From Yponomeuta sedellus (lineage: Eukaryota > Arthropoda > Insecta > Lepidoptera > Yponomeutidae): a stretch of 64,000 nt of DNA. Shown here one piece after another: positions 31,301-36,244 of this stretch. Within the stretch, counting starts at the first letter, position 1; each line of letters opens with the position of its first letter. A program made the translations under genes and the position numbers. The stretch is taken from contig OW203732.1 of the NCBI GenBank assembly GCA_934045075.1, forward strand, positions 3,699,501 through 3,763,500, read 5' to 3'. The notes under the pieces are model-generated. The model had not been told where the DNA came from. It did no database searches and saw only the letters and a program-made list of their open reading frames with translations.

Positions 31301-33408
31301 TTCTAAGTGGCCTTTGGAGTAAAAGTTGCTATTAGCAAGGAGAATATTCTCCTTGCTATTACTAGTACGTGTAGAACCCGCCCTTTTCAGATAAATATCG
31401 TCGCTTAGTAAGTAACACTGGACAAGTATTTTTTCCCTACTTTACAGGAAAGAGGAAAAACTTTTTAGTTTCGTAAACATTTTCCATAGTTTTTTTTTTT
31501 TTTAATAACAGCCGTTGATTATTACGTATGGTTGAATCTCATTAAAATCTGCGCCCAATGGCATTCAAATGCCGAGACCGTAAAATTTTGACGTGAGTAC
31601 ATTGATACTTAAAGGAAATTAATTTGTGAATAAAACCTTTTCTATCCTACTTAGTGAAATTCTCAATTCAAAAACTTTTCAAAAGCTACACTTGGCCAGT
31701 GTTTTAATCTTCATTTAACGGATATATGAAAATACATCTAAAGCTGGGTACTGACCAACGTTACGCAGTGTTATTAACATCCGCCGACAGCCGGGTAAAC
31801 TGCTGTACATTGTACACAGTACATTGATACTTAAAGGAAATGCTTAAGTAACGTTCTGTCGCGCTTTTTTCTGAGAAATTCGGAGAGACAGGACTATTAA
31901 CTTAGCGAAATTCTCCATTCAGAAAAAGTCCCAGAGGGGGTTCTACCCGCTTAAGAGAACTAACAACGTCATCAAAGTAATGTTCAATGGATATTGTACG
32001 AAGGTTTCCTTTTATAAGTTGATTGCCTATTACTCTTTAACGTGTAAAGCTTAATTAGCCGTTATACTTTTCCTTTTAAGTTCTGATTTTTTTCACATTT
32101 TTACCATCAACCGTTTAGCCATGGGGGACGCTCTACCCGGGCAAAAAAATCCGCTTTAAAGCTTAATATTTCGGTAACGGAATGAAGTCAACAGTTTCAT
32201 AGTTAATTTTATAAATAATTTTCTTTCATGCAACATCTTTATTTGTGCGTGTAGTGGGGCGTGTACTTATTCATCTTTCAAGGTAACATTCATTTTCATT
32301 ACTCCATACGGTTTTGATTTACTAAAAGCATGCTCATTTACATAGTAAACAGCTTGTATGATCTGCATGTTAAGCTAATTGTTAAAGTTTTATAGGAATT
32401 CCTGCAGTGGACATAAGCCTCCCATCGGAGTTTTATGAAGCTGTAGAAGGGTAGAATAAAATCCCCATACTATCCTAAAGTGGGAATTCCGCCTATCAAT
32501 CATCATCAACCCATTATGTCCCCACCGAGGGGCACGGGTCTCTTCCCTGAGGACGGTATAGGCCTTACTCCACCACCAAGTCCGGATTGGTGGAGGTCTA
32601 TCAATACAAACAACTTTTACTTTAGGGGAAAATTTGAAAATCGCGAAAAACGTTTCCACAGATTATAAATTATTAGGAGATAACTTTAGTACGGAACTCC
32701 TGTTTTTTTACGATTTCTAAGTGGCCTTTGGAGTAAAAGTTGCTATTAGCAAGGAGAATATTCTCCTTGCTATTACTAGTACGTGTAGAACCCGCCCTTT
32801 TCAGATAAATATCGTCGCTTAGTAAGTAACACTGGACAAGTATTTTTTCTCTACTTTAGAGGAAAGAGGAAAAACTTTTTAGTTTCGTAAACATTTTCCA
32901 TAGTTTTTTTTTTAATAACAGCCGTTGATTATTAAGTATGGTTGAATCTCATTAAAATCTGCGCCCAATGGCATTCAAATGCCGAGACCGTAAAATTTTG
33001 ACGTGAGCGGTGTTTCAATGAAATTTTTGGTAATATGGCAACCACAGAACATAAATGTACTTTCATGAATGAACATTTCTTACTTTACTGTCCGCAGAGT
33101 GGCTCTACAGCCCAAAGGTGGAAGACTCGACCCTCCCAGACACTAACACGTGGAAATACCTACACGACGACAAAGTGCGGAAACCATCCAACTCGGGCTT
33201 TGCCTTCGACGGGTCCCGCCTCAACCACTCGGTGCTAGAGGTCAGGCCGCGGTCCTACGCAAAGGAGAATTACCCTAACTCCCAGTACAAGGACGGGTCA
33301 AAGTCCTTTGTCAAGGACGACGGGGATACGGATAGTTCGTTCAGTTGGCGCGGCTCGGGGCGCCGCTTGGATGAGTCGCGGGGTGAAGGGAGGAGGGAAT
33401 GGCTGTAG
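4217..33408 (+). CDS. Tmc7-like: Transmembrane channel-like (TMC) family protein, 14 coding exons
   Basis: Exons: 4217-4352, 7538-7703, 8971-9118, 10806-11051, 13483-13628, 14828-14978, 16922-17163, 20168-20282, 21442-21551, 24110-24302, 26303-26397, 27106-27264, 29213-29346 and 33098-33408. All introns are GT-AG, phases agree throughout, and the sum is 2352 nt (783 aa plus stop). The protein has a charged N-terminal part of about 180 residues, about ten hydrophobic segments, the IEG.FG motif before segment 1, the CWET..GQE signature near residue 451 and a polar Ser/Arg/Asp-rich tail. TMC proteins are membrane proteins related to the TMEM16 fold; some are subunits of mechanosensory channels. 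The length (human TMC7 is about 720 aa; the fly Tmc is far longer) favours the short TMC7-type class, but I could not compare formally. Upstream non-coding exons are not located. Confidence 0.9.
4473..4612 (+). pseudogene. Decayed duplicate of TMC exon 1
   Basis: ATGGAAGATAAC opens a copy of exon 1 whose frame keeps [10 protein letters not shown] exactly and QDL.HQ.TGVRR in general. After CGACAG it carries about 16 extra bases, which shift the frame to a stop (TAG) at the position of the old donor; the last bases CTTATAGTGTCA still resemble the exon 1 end CATATAGTGAGT. There is no clear acceptor upstream. A 5S-like SINE sits directly at the end. This looks like a tandem exon copy that lost function. 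Confidence 0.75.
4617..4976 (-). mobile_element. 5S rRNA-derived SINE, full-length copy
   Basis: Read on the - strand, the head contains CAATCACTTGGTTAAGCAAC, GGCGCGGTCAGGTACGGGA and GATGGGTGAGCG. These follow the order of the internal promoter region of 5S rRNA (AAGTTAAGC, GGGCGTGGTCAG, GGATGGGTGACCG). A body of about 280 bp ends near GGGTTGATA. The same 360-bp unit recurs many times in the window. Confidence 0.75.
5244..5552. mobile_element. 309-bp MITE with 16-bp inverted ends (copy 1)
   Basis: Ends are TGCTTAGTGCGAGTTT and its complement AAACTCGCACTAAGCA. The inside repeats GCGAGTTGTA and CGTTAACGTAAACTC and encodes no protein. A copy almost identical over its whole length is at 25026-25326, inside another MITE. 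The similarity suggests recent activity. Confidence 0.75.
5651..6040 (-). mobile_element. Long tRNA-derived SINE (copy 2)
   Basis: Nearly identical to 345-745 over about 390 bp, with the same tRNA-like head (AGCTCAGTGGGTAGAACCAT and GGTTCGATCCC on the - strand). It lies in TMC intron 1. Confidence 0.75.
6065..6370 (+). repeat. GATCCTGACAGATC dispersed repeat
   Basis: Begins CCTGTATCCCGGAGGGGTAG and continues through ACGATCCTGACAGATCTG and GTATATCCGCCTGGGACACC. It is a longer copy of the family also seen at 7840-8050. An RTE-tailed SINE fragment (AGGCTATATTTGTCCACTGC) abuts it at about 6410. Confidence 0.55.
7012..7268. mobile_element. Fold-back MITE with GACGTTTCGGCAC arms
   Basis: Arms of about 80-90 bp (about 7035-7120 and 7185-7263) are inverted copies containing CGACGTTTCGGCACTTTTTC and CACGGCACCTGAAAAAGTGC. 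The outer flank GAGCACTAGACATAAT recurs at 9690-9715 as a fragment. It has no coding content. Confidence 0.65.
7538..7703 (+). CDS. Tmc7-like: TMC exon 2
   Basis: Acceptor ATCGCAG at 7537 and donor GTAGAC at 7704. The exon enters with two bases completing the exon 1 codon and leaves in phase 2. It encodes about residues 46-100, a charged, probably cytosolic stretch ([20 protein letters not shown], then a Gln/Glu-rich helix). The other frame across this stretch is open too but has no matching splice phase. Confidence 0.8.
7840..8060 (+). repeat. GATCCTGACAGATC dispersed repeat
   Basis: A well-preserved copy with CACGCCTGTATCCCAGAGGG at the head and GTCGATGTATGTCCGCCTGG near the end. Immediately after it (8100-8430) lies another repeat ending GACCTCCGATAGAAGATGGC then ACCAAAAGAAGAAG. 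Its partner copy is at 46040-46170. Confidence 0.6.
8587..8925 (-). mobile_element. 5S rRNA-derived SINE copy
   Basis: Same unit and orientation as 4617-4976, with more changes. It ends just before the acceptor of TMC exon 3, leaving only about 45 bp of older intron between the SINE head and the exon. Confidence 0.7.
8971..9118 (+). CDS. Tmc7-like: TMC exon 3
   Basis: Acceptor TCTTTTACAG and donor GTGAGT. Encodes about residues 101-150, with [11 protein letters not shown] and [15 protein letters not shown], the basic segment that precedes the first membrane helix in TMC proteins. It ends in phase 0. Confidence 0.85.
9640..10190. other. TMC intron 3, AT-rich repeat debris
   Basis: Holds poly-A runs (9729-9740, 10018-10032), a fragment of the GAGCACTAGACATAAT fold-back family near 9695, and what is probably the 3' untranslated end of the LINE at 10193-10594. 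No exon signals are seen. Confidence 0.4.
10193..10594 (-). mobile_element. Jockey-like LINE, C-terminal reverse transcriptase fragment
   Basis: A 133-codon frame reads [32 protein letters not shown] and an [22 protein letters not shown] stretch. This is the order typical of the region after the reverse transcriptase core in Jockey-group LINEs of insects. It is 5'-truncated and lacks the catalytic core. It lies in TMC intron 3, antisense to the gene. Confidence 0.7.
10806..11051 (+). CDS. Tmc7-like: TMC exon 4 (first membrane helix)
   Basis: Acceptor GTTCCCAG and donor GTTAGT, phase 0 on both sides, 82 codons (residues 151-232). It contains [14 protein letters not shown], the IEG.FG motif, then [14 protein letters not shown] leading into the first membrane segment at about residues 190-208. 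GC content is far above that of the flanking intron. Confidence 0.92.
11226..11540 (-). mobile_element. tRNA-like CTATTTAGAGGC element
   Basis: On the - strand it contains TGGCTCAATTGGTAGAGCGC (A box) and GGTTCGAATCC (B box) in a tRNA-like cloverleaf, followed by the family tail GCCTCTAAATAGG. A second, 3'-overlapping copy at 11541-11695 follows in the same orientation, so the two are arranged in tandem. Confidence 0.75.
11541..11700 (-). mobile_element. tRNA-like CTATTTAGAGGC element, tandem neighbour
   Basis: Nearly identical to the first 155 bp of the preceding copy and truncated at its far end after TGTATTACGTGCAG. The tandem layout probably reflects a duplication or a second insertion into the tail. 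Confidence 0.7.
13483..13628 (+). CDS. Tmc7-like: TMC exon 5 (second membrane helix)
   Basis: Acceptor TTGACAG and donor GTAATT, entering in phase 0 and leaving in phase 2. It begins [13 protein letters not shown], the conserved loop after helix 1, then the hydrophobic run [19 protein letters not shown] (about residues 260-280). Confidence 0.9.
13909..14110 (-). mobile_element. 5S-derived SINE, tail part only
   Basis: Matches the body of the 360-bp family from GTATGTCC..CTGCTGG to CACCAACGGCTTAACG but lacks the 5S-like head. Confidence 0.65.
14115..14800. other. TMC intron 5 remainder
   Basis: No exon or recognised transposon. The ends show a weak inverted similarity (GGGCCGTTTTCTCCATTTTC at about 14198 and GAGAAAACGGCCCTAAG at about 14780). 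This suggests a 600-bp non-autonomous element with TIRs near GGGCCGTTTTCTCCA. Confidence 0.5.
14828..14978 (+). CDS. Tmc7-like: TMC exon 6
   Basis: Acceptor TTCGCACAG and donor GTACGA. Encodes about residues 281-331: a short cytosolic loop with the TMC-typical VFSGWDFGI motif, then [12 protein letters not shown]. Confidence 0.9.
15075..15190 (+). mobile_element. LINE 3' end with CATTTCATTTC tail
   Basis: Contains CACCTAGTTTGACTTGTAAC, ATTAAGCCGCAGTTTCTG and a CATTTC repeat tail. This is the same 3' end as the LINE fragment on the - strand at 23408-23785. Confidence 0.55.
15187..15526 (-). mobile_element. 5S-derived SINE, divergent subfamily
   Basis: Same layout as the other copies, but the tail reads CCCGCCGAGGGGCACGTG in place of CCCCACTGCTGGGGCACG. 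The same variant occurs at 31150-31185, 32515-32600, 42600-42710 and 43517-43595, so there are at least two subfamilies. Confidence 0.65.
16125..16921 (+). repeat. Five-fold duplicated acceptor of TMC exon 7
   Basis: A segment with CTTATACTTTTCAGGAACT recurs with small changes at about 16138-16175, 16376-16410, 16738-16770 and 16826-16860. The true exon start is at 16902-16945. Each copy keeps a pyrimidine tract, an AG and a GAACT(T/C/G)CT start. The copies read on as ELLEEV, ELLGEV or ELLREV before decaying, against ELLAEEEK in the real exon. A tRNA-like element interrupts the array. Confidence 0.75.
16456..16715 (+). mobile_element. tRNA-like CTATTTAGAGGC element with inverted ends
   Basis: Begins AAAAACCTATTTAGAGGCTA and ends TAGCCTCTAAATAGGTTTTT, an inverted pair. 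The centre is a tRNA-like sequence of about 73 nt with a 7-bp acceptor stem (one G-T pair), the anticodon stem CTGGC/GCCAG, and intact A and B boxes. It is inserted in the exon 7 acceptor array. Confidence 0.8.
16922..17163 (+). CDS. Tmc7-like: TMC exon 7 (helices 3 and 4)
   Basis: Acceptor CACTTTTCAG and donor GTAAGC. Encodes about residues 332-412: [15 protein letters not shown], then membrane segments around [20 protein letters not shown] and [19 protein letters not shown]. The Pro in the second segment is typical of TMC helix 4. Confidence 0.92.
17325..17595 (+). mobile_element. RTE-tailed SINE-like element
   Basis: From GAATAGCACCAACCCAAATT to ATATAGCCTGAAGAAG. Same family as 3870-4160, with the family ends preserved. 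Confidence 0.7.
17622..17985 (-). mobile_element. tRNA-like CTATTTAGAGGC element plus tandem fragment
   Basis: The same structure as 11226-11540, ending in GTGCTAAGG, followed at 17931 by the first 50 bp of a second copy. The tRNA-like core has lost part of the A box (TTTCCAAATGAGC on the + strand). Confidence 0.7.
18240..18840. other. TMC intron 7, degenerate TAGCCGG repeat
   Basis: No exon. At about 18530-18735 the words TTAGCC, TAGCCGG, AACTAGG and CCAACCAA recur in both directions, a degenerate repeat of unknown origin. A motif GGGCGTCCCACGGCTATGCC at 18248 resembles LINE or DNA-element ends, but I cannot assign it. Confidence 0.4.
19155..19918. mobile_element. Probable DNA element with GCGCAGACGAGGGAC ends
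   Basis: GCCTGCGCAGACGAGGGACT at 19158 is answered by the inverted copy AGTCCCTCGTCTGCGCCAG at about 19900-19918. Inside are three GGGACAAAAGTCCC-type palindromes at 19168-19215, a perfect 21-bp hairpin at 19296-19341, and a 5S-derived SINE that inserted later. No transposase is seen. Confidence 0.55.
19398..19707 (+). mobile_element. 5S rRNA-derived SINE, + orientation
   Basis: Head AGCGCTCGTGGCCTAG, then ATTGGAATCAATCACT, GGTTAAGCAAC, GGCGCGGTCAGG and GGGATGGGTGAGCG, then the body, ending GGGTTGATAAC. This copy shows the 5S-like order directly on the + strand. Confidence 0.75.
20168..20282 (+). CDS. Tmc7-like: TMC exon 8 (helix 5)
   Basis: Acceptor GACCCCCAG and donor GTAAGC. Encodes about residues 412-450: [20 protein letters not shown], then a hydrophobic run ending in FWSNSEAD, an extracellular loop before the CWET signature. 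Confidence 0.92.
20340..21055. other. TMC intron 8, first part
   Basis: AT-rich; I see no exon, no paired TIRs and no LINE homology. The word TAATGTCCTCATTC and near-copies recur at 20325-20360. Confidence 0.35.
21056..21380. mobile_element. Head-to-head pair of tRNA-like elements forming a palindrome
   Basis: A - strand copy (21056-21243) is followed at once by a + strand copy (21244-21378). The arms, about 125 bp each, are near-perfect inverted repeats from CTATTTAGAGGC through the tRNA-like core. Both arms carry the same variant (GTACGG where most copies have GCACGG), which suggests an inverted duplication rather than two insertions. Confidence 0.75.
21442..21551 (+). CDS. Tmc7-like: TMC exon 9 (CWET signature)
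   Basis: Acceptor TTTAATCCAG and donor GTAAGT, leaving in phase 2. Begins [20 protein letters not shown], the most conserved signature of the TMC family, followed by a membrane segment ending FEFTRGLVF. Residues about 451-487. Confidence 0.93.
22290..23109 (-). mobile_element. CR1/Jockey-group LINE, reverse transcriptase C-terminus and 3' end
   Basis: A 189-codon frame (22540-23109) reads [47 protein letters not shown] and [12 protein letters not shown], the usual order after the catalytic core of these LINEs. A 3' untranslated part with GCTCGCCTTTGTACATG and a GTGCAATAAAGTA end reaches about 22290. The same 3' end occurs alone at 40975-41150 and, decayed, at 54925-55020. It is 5'-truncated and antisense in TMC intron 9. 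Confidence 0.85.
23290..23400 (+). mobile_element. tRNA-like SINE, GTAAAACCG family, truncated
   Basis: CTGTAAAACCGAAGATCTCG and GGTTCGATCCC form the anticodon arm (GTA in the loop, tyrosine-like) and T arm of a tRNA-like head. AACTAGGAAACGAACTTTTC follows. Fuller copies are at 43908-44060 (+) and 45205-45380 (-), which keep the A box GTGGCGCAGC. Confidence 0.65.
23408..23785 (-). mobile_element. LINE 3' end with C-terminal coding remnant
   Basis: On the - strand, 23635-23785 reads [37 protein letters not shown] and a final acidic stretch. This is a typical C-terminus of a CR1/Jockey-type LINE. The 3' part ends in CATTTC repeats at 23408-23425. The (ATAC)n array begins about 30 bp beyond the upstream end. 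Confidence 0.7.
23814..24028. repeat. (ATAC)n microsatellite, about 215 bp
   Basis: More than 50 uninterrupted CATA units, with a single change near 23845 (CATAAATA). Long Met-Tyr-Val-Cys and Ile-His-Thr-Tyr frames across it are artefacts of the repeat. It lies about 80 bp upstream of TMC exon 10. Confidence 0.95.
24110..24302 (+). CDS. Tmc7-like: TMC exon 10 (helices 7 and 8)
   Basis: Acceptor TTAATCATAG and donor GTGAGT. Encodes about residues 487-551: [20 protein letters not shown], then [24 protein letters not shown] and the basic KR after the second segment fit the TMC domain core. Confidence 0.92.
24485..24740 (-). mobile_element. tRNA-like SINE, CATGCAAGAGGTCCCGGG family
   Basis: On the - strand: TAGCGCAGCGGTAGCGCATC (A-box region), TACCATGCAAGAGGTC (anticodon arm) and GGGTTCGATCC (B box). 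A poly-purine stretch and CCAAGACCT..GGATGTTTAC follow, then GTGGGGCCAGAAGC at the tail. Another copy is at 43215-43440 (+), and a tail-only copy at 60145-60240. Confidence 0.7.
24930..25360. mobile_element. Fold-back MITE split by a 301-bp MITE
   Basis: GAGCTTAATC..CTGCTCACCGTGATTAAG and GAGCGAAACCTGGCCGGACT are the fold-back family of 1037-1293. Between them, 25026-25326 is the TGCTTAGTGCGAG element, almost identical to 5244-5552. The nesting orders the two insertions in time. Confidence 0.75.
25610..26290. other. TMC intron 10, second part
   Basis: AT-rich flanks around a GC-richer stretch at 25740-25935 (GGCGGCATTGCCTCGCTGTA, CTTTGGCCAAAGTAAGCACC). In this intron the stretch resembles a repeat fragment rather than an exon: its frames have no paired splice sites in phase. 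Confidence 0.4.
26303..26397 (+). CDS. Tmc7-like: TMC exon 11 (helix 9)
   Basis: Acceptor TTTTTGTTGCAG and donor GTAAGT. Encodes about residues 552-583: [19 protein letters not shown], then [16 protein letters not shown]......M......F is conserved in TMC proteins. Confidence 0.92.
27106..27264 (+). CDS. Tmc7-like: TMC exon 12 (start of helix 10)
   Basis: Acceptor TGTTCCCCAG and donor GTAAGT. Encodes about residues 583-636: [20 protein letters not shown], the large extracellular loop with CGPF, then [11 protein letters not shown], the first half of the last membrane helix, completed in exon 13. Confidence 0.92.
27280..27492 (+). mobile_element. RTE-tailed SINE-like element
   Basis: Begins 16 bp after the donor of TMC exon 12 and ends GCCTGAAGAAGAAGAAG. 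It is 5'-truncated relative to 3870-4160. Confidence 0.7.
27545..27912 (+). mobile_element. 5S rRNA-derived SINE, full length
   Basis: Head AGCGCTCGTGGCCTAG, then CACTTGAGTTAAGCC-type sequence, GGCGCGGTCAGGTGCAGGAT, GGTTGACCGCCCCGTGAG, then the body and tail GTGTTGATATCGATG. This copy keeps GACCGCC, the 5S C-box end, better than the others. Confidence 0.8.
27915..29205. other. TMC intron 12, second part
   Basis: No exon. CG-rich stretches at 28660-28900 and 28960-29150 contain CGTTTTACG, TTCGTCGTCG and GAACGAG words in both directions and look like an unidentified transposon remnant. A 112-codon - strand frame here (28843-29181) is Arg/Ser-rich with no recognisable domain. Confidence 0.4.
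29213..29346 (+). CDS. Tmc7-like: TMC exon 13 (end of helix 10)
   Basis: Acceptor TGTATTGCAG and donor GTCAGT. Encodes about residues 636-680: [20 protein letters not shown], then [20 protein letters not shown] is the basic end of the last helix; the rest is a cytosolic helix typical of TMC C-termini. Confidence 0.92.
29490..29654. mobile_element. 165-bp MITE with TTA target duplication (PIF/Harbinger-like)
   Basis: Inverted ends AGCTGGGTATTGACCAACGT and ACGTTGGTCAGTACCCAGCT. TTA flanks both sides (29487-29489 and 29655-29657). A second copy at 39247-39415 sits inside a 5S-derived SINE. Shortened copies with GCAGTGTTATTAACATCCGC lie at 30390-30460 and 31745-31815. Confidence 0.75.
29586..30470. 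repeat. Large palindrome around a (TTAA)n array
   Basis: The left arm (about 29586-29815) and right arm (about 30226-30460) are inverted copies over some 225 bp, sharing AAAAGGTTTTATTCACAAAT and its complement. They flank about 415 bp of ATTA/TTAA repeats. Two short pieces of the arm (CACAGTACATTGATACTTAA at about 30009, and an inverted piece at 30105-30180) are embedded in the array. Confidence 0.85.
30241..31595 (+). repeat. 1.36-kb direct duplication, unit 1
   Basis: Starts AGTACATTGATACTTAAAGG and ends TTTTGACGTGAG. Nearly identical to unit 2 at 31596-33004; the main difference is that unit 1 lacks about 55 bp of a 5S-type SINE fragment (after GAGGGGCACGGG, near 31186). No coding frame. 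Confidence 0.9.
31596..33004 (+). repeat. 1.36-kb direct duplication, unit 2
   Basis: Same order as unit 1, with only scattered single-base differences and the longer SINE fragment at about 32515-32605. It ends roughly 95 bp before TMC exon 14. The low divergence points to a recent duplication, or to an assembly artefact in which two haplotypes were joined. Confidence 0.9.
33098..33408 (+). CDS. Tmc7-like: TMC exon 14 and stop
   Basis: Acceptor ACTGTCCGCAG. Encodes about residues 681-783, beginning [20 protein letters not shown] and ending in the low-complexity, charged [15 protein letters not shown] before TAG. It is a polar cytosolic tail with many Ser, Arg and Asp; the family is not conserved here. 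Confidence 0.85.
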
Positions 33409-33514
33409 GTACATGCTAGTTAGAAATGGGGGTTATGGTTTCGAATCCCGGTTTATACCAATGACTCTGTTTTCCAAGTTACGTACATTTGTGGAGGTGT
33501 AGTAGCAATACCTC

Positions 33515-33700
33515 TCTTCTTCTTCTTCTCCAGGCTATATTAGTCCACTGCTGGACATAGCCCTCCCCTAATGAGCGCCATAGCGCAAGGTTGTGCCATC
33601 ATTGGGGGGTAATGCCCATAATCCCCACGCTGGGCATGCGGGTTTGGGATCGCAGTTTGGTGGAATTGTACTGCACGGGGCGCTGCTGCTCGCTAGCTGT
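33515..33700 (-). mobile_element. RTE-tailed SINE-like element
   Basis: TTCTTCTTCTTC then GGCTATATTAGTCCACTGCT: the family tail read in reverse, about 110 bp past the TMC stop, probably inside or just after the TMC 3' untranslated region. Confidence 0.7.
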
Positions 33701-36080
33701 AAAAGGAATTGTGAGGAAACCCGAGTAGTGTTCATATACTTCAGCGATTGAAATACCCATTCCGCTGTGGGTACGCGTGATGATATACTCTCTCTATGAG
33801 AGACGGCCTGTGCTCTGAATTGCGACGTATATAGGCTCCATTATGTACAGTTTGTTAGCTTTTAGAATATACCTCGGCTACTATCGGATAGAATCGGATA
33901 TATTCGTGCAGTAGAAATATCGGAACTAATATGACACTTAAATTTACATAACTTTTCAAAATAGTTAAGAAAAAAGTTATACAGAGCAGGAAGTAGTATT
34001 ACACTCGTGTGCTTTCCGCGAAAACCGACGCCTATTCTAGAGCCCGAGGTATATTCTAACAGCTAACAGACTGTAACGTGATTTTTCACTGTACAATATT
34101 TATTTATCTATCTAATAAGACGGTGGCCTATTTTTTTACACCCCAAAGTTGACACGTCACTGTCTGTACAATGTGCATAATTATTGTTTTTAATATTTTT
34201 GTGTGTATTTTAAAGCACGTATAGCTAGACTTATACAATTAGTAAAAAATTATAACAAATAGTTTAATTATTTGGAGGACGCAAGCAGGCGCTTTAATAG
34301 TATGATATATATGACCCTTCATTAAAAATTATAACAGTTTTCTAAAAATTATTTTTTAAAAATTATTTTTTTTAAGTTAAAAATTATTTTTCGGCTCAAG
34401 CATTGTTTCAATAGACATTCTAAATGAGAGGCCATAATAATTATGCTGGCTTTAAAAATCATATTAAACAAAGACGAGTTTAGTAATGGTAAACATAATA
34501 CAAACTCACGCCTGATCCCAAAGGGGTAGGCAGGGACTGCCACTTGCCGCGATCCTTACAGATCTTTTTATATATATTATTCTTTATTGCAAAAATAGTA
34601 AATTCGAAATTTGATTACATAAAATTTGTTTCAAAGACGAGCTTTTTTTTAGACAGTGGTTGTTGTATATTATGCCAAATATTTAGATTTTATGGGAAAG
34701 TAAGAGCAATTTATGCATAATAATATGAAAGTACACACGAGATTTACTTTTAGACAATTTAATTAGTATTTAAGTCTTTATAAGTCTTCAGTCAATATTA
34801 GTGAAAATCACAAATATCAAATTTGTGATTTTCACTAATATTGACTGAACTTGAACGTTTTCTTCATGTGATTTCTTCTTCCAAGATTCTTACAGTGGTT
34901 GTCAAAATGTTGTATTTAAATAGTATTACAAATTTTATAGTTAATTAAGCTACTTAAATGCATTCACTACTGATAAACATCAATTCCTATGAAAGTTTTG
35001 GAGGCTTTATTAAGATTAATCGTGATCTTCCTGTAGACGATAAGTTTCCTGTGATTAAATCTATGGTAATATATTTTTGTCTAATATTATATTTAGTTCG
35101 GTATTGAATAAATATTTTTTAATTCTTAACTGTGTATTTTTATTCAATACAACATAATATACGATAGGCGGGTCCTCGCTGAGATGAGTTTGTAACGGAA
35201 AATAATATATTATAAATTAAACACAAAAATTAATGTTCACCTCACGGCTGTATTTACAAAAATGACAAATAAAGGAAAAAACGGAAAAACGTAAAACTAA
35301 TTCAAATTGTAGAATTCAAATTCCAAAAAATCATAAATAAAATCTTCCGTGGAGAGCCGCCACAAACGTTATAACTACCTTCCAGTGCTTCCAATGGTTT
35401 TTAAAAAGGTTGGTATTAAGCCGTTGTGTGACGTCATTTGGCGGTTACGTCCTTATAGAATAAGACGAAATTCAAATAGAAGGTGTGACAACCTGGTGTG
35501 ACCACGAGTCCGGACTCAAAATTATAAATGAGAATCATCGAATACATAATCACTGTAATAATATTTTTAAGTGATTATGCCTGAAAAAATAATTGTATGT
35601 CGCTAAATACACAAAACATAATTTTTTAAATAATTTTAGTCATAGAGGCTCACAAGACTTAAAATAACATTATGTGTACAGGCTGTGAATAAATACATCA
35701 CTGCATAAAGGTCGTTTCTCTGTTTTGTACACAGCCTGAAGCCTTTAGGACAAAACTTCAGAACAATAGTACTCTAACTTGTGGTCTGAGGATTAAATGC
35801 ATAATTCTATTACGGATATTTTAAATAAAAAATATGTACATATTTAAATATCGGTTCATCTTTTCTCGAGATTTGCGCTTACCAACACATTCAGCGATTT
35901 ATTTCTATAGTATAGGTATAGAATAAAAAGCCTCTCAGATTTCCGAGGACCTTAAATAAAATTTCATTTAAAGAATAAATCACTGTTTCATGGTTGTTCA
36001 TGGTGTCCGGTAGCTTTGCCTTGGACGCACTGACCTTCGTGATGCCTACCTACCACTACCATGGAGGTTAGTGAATGAAT
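33700..36080. other. TMC 3' flank and intergenic DNA
   Basis: No coding exon found. It contains a repeat (33890-34080, also at 48835-48970) with ACACTCGTGTGCTTTC and GCTAACAGACTGTA, a fragment of the GATCCTGACAGATC family at 34505-34565, a 29-bp hairpin at 34787-34849, and AT-rich DNA. Several AATAAA sites, for example near 35106, could end the TMC transcript. Confidence 0.45.
34787..34849. repeat. Perfect 29-bp hairpin with 5-nt loop
   Basis: Left arm 34787-34815 and right arm 34821-34849 are exact inverted copies (TTCAGTCAATATTAGTG...) separated by ATCAA. It lies 1.4 kb after the TMC stop. No known element was recognised around it. Confidence 0.9.
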
Positions 36081-36091
36081 AAACCTTTTCG

Positions 36092-36105
36092 GTCGCCATG
36101 GCGAC
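36092..36105. promoter_or_regulatory. Palindromic X-box (RFX-type) site
   Basis: GTCGCCATGGCGAC is a perfect 14-bp palindrome that fits the X-box pattern GTYRCC-N2-GGYRAC, known as the binding site of RFX factors at ciliary genes, including axonemal dyneins in insects. It lies about 1.44 kb upstream of the dynein ATG and just before a plausible first exon. Confidence 0.55.
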
Positions 36106-36109
36106 GAAA

Positions 36110-36242
36110 AATGCTGTTAGAAACTCATTGTTGACGTTATCAATTTTTGAAGTGTCGCGAAGTGAAGTGGATTCGCGAAATAAAGTTTCTGTTTTTTTCG
36201 TGTAAAAATATGAAATAAAAATTATATTGGTGATAAATAAAG
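36110..36242 (+). other. Candidate non-coding first exon of the dynein gene
   Basis: The sequence ends AATAAAG before GTATGT, a good donor at 36243. The dynein start exon has an acceptor (CAACTCCCTCAG at 37528) a few bases before its ATG, so an upstream 5' exon is required. This is the nearest good donor downstream of the X-box. The start point is not defined. Confidence 0.4.
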
Positions 36243-36244
36243 GT

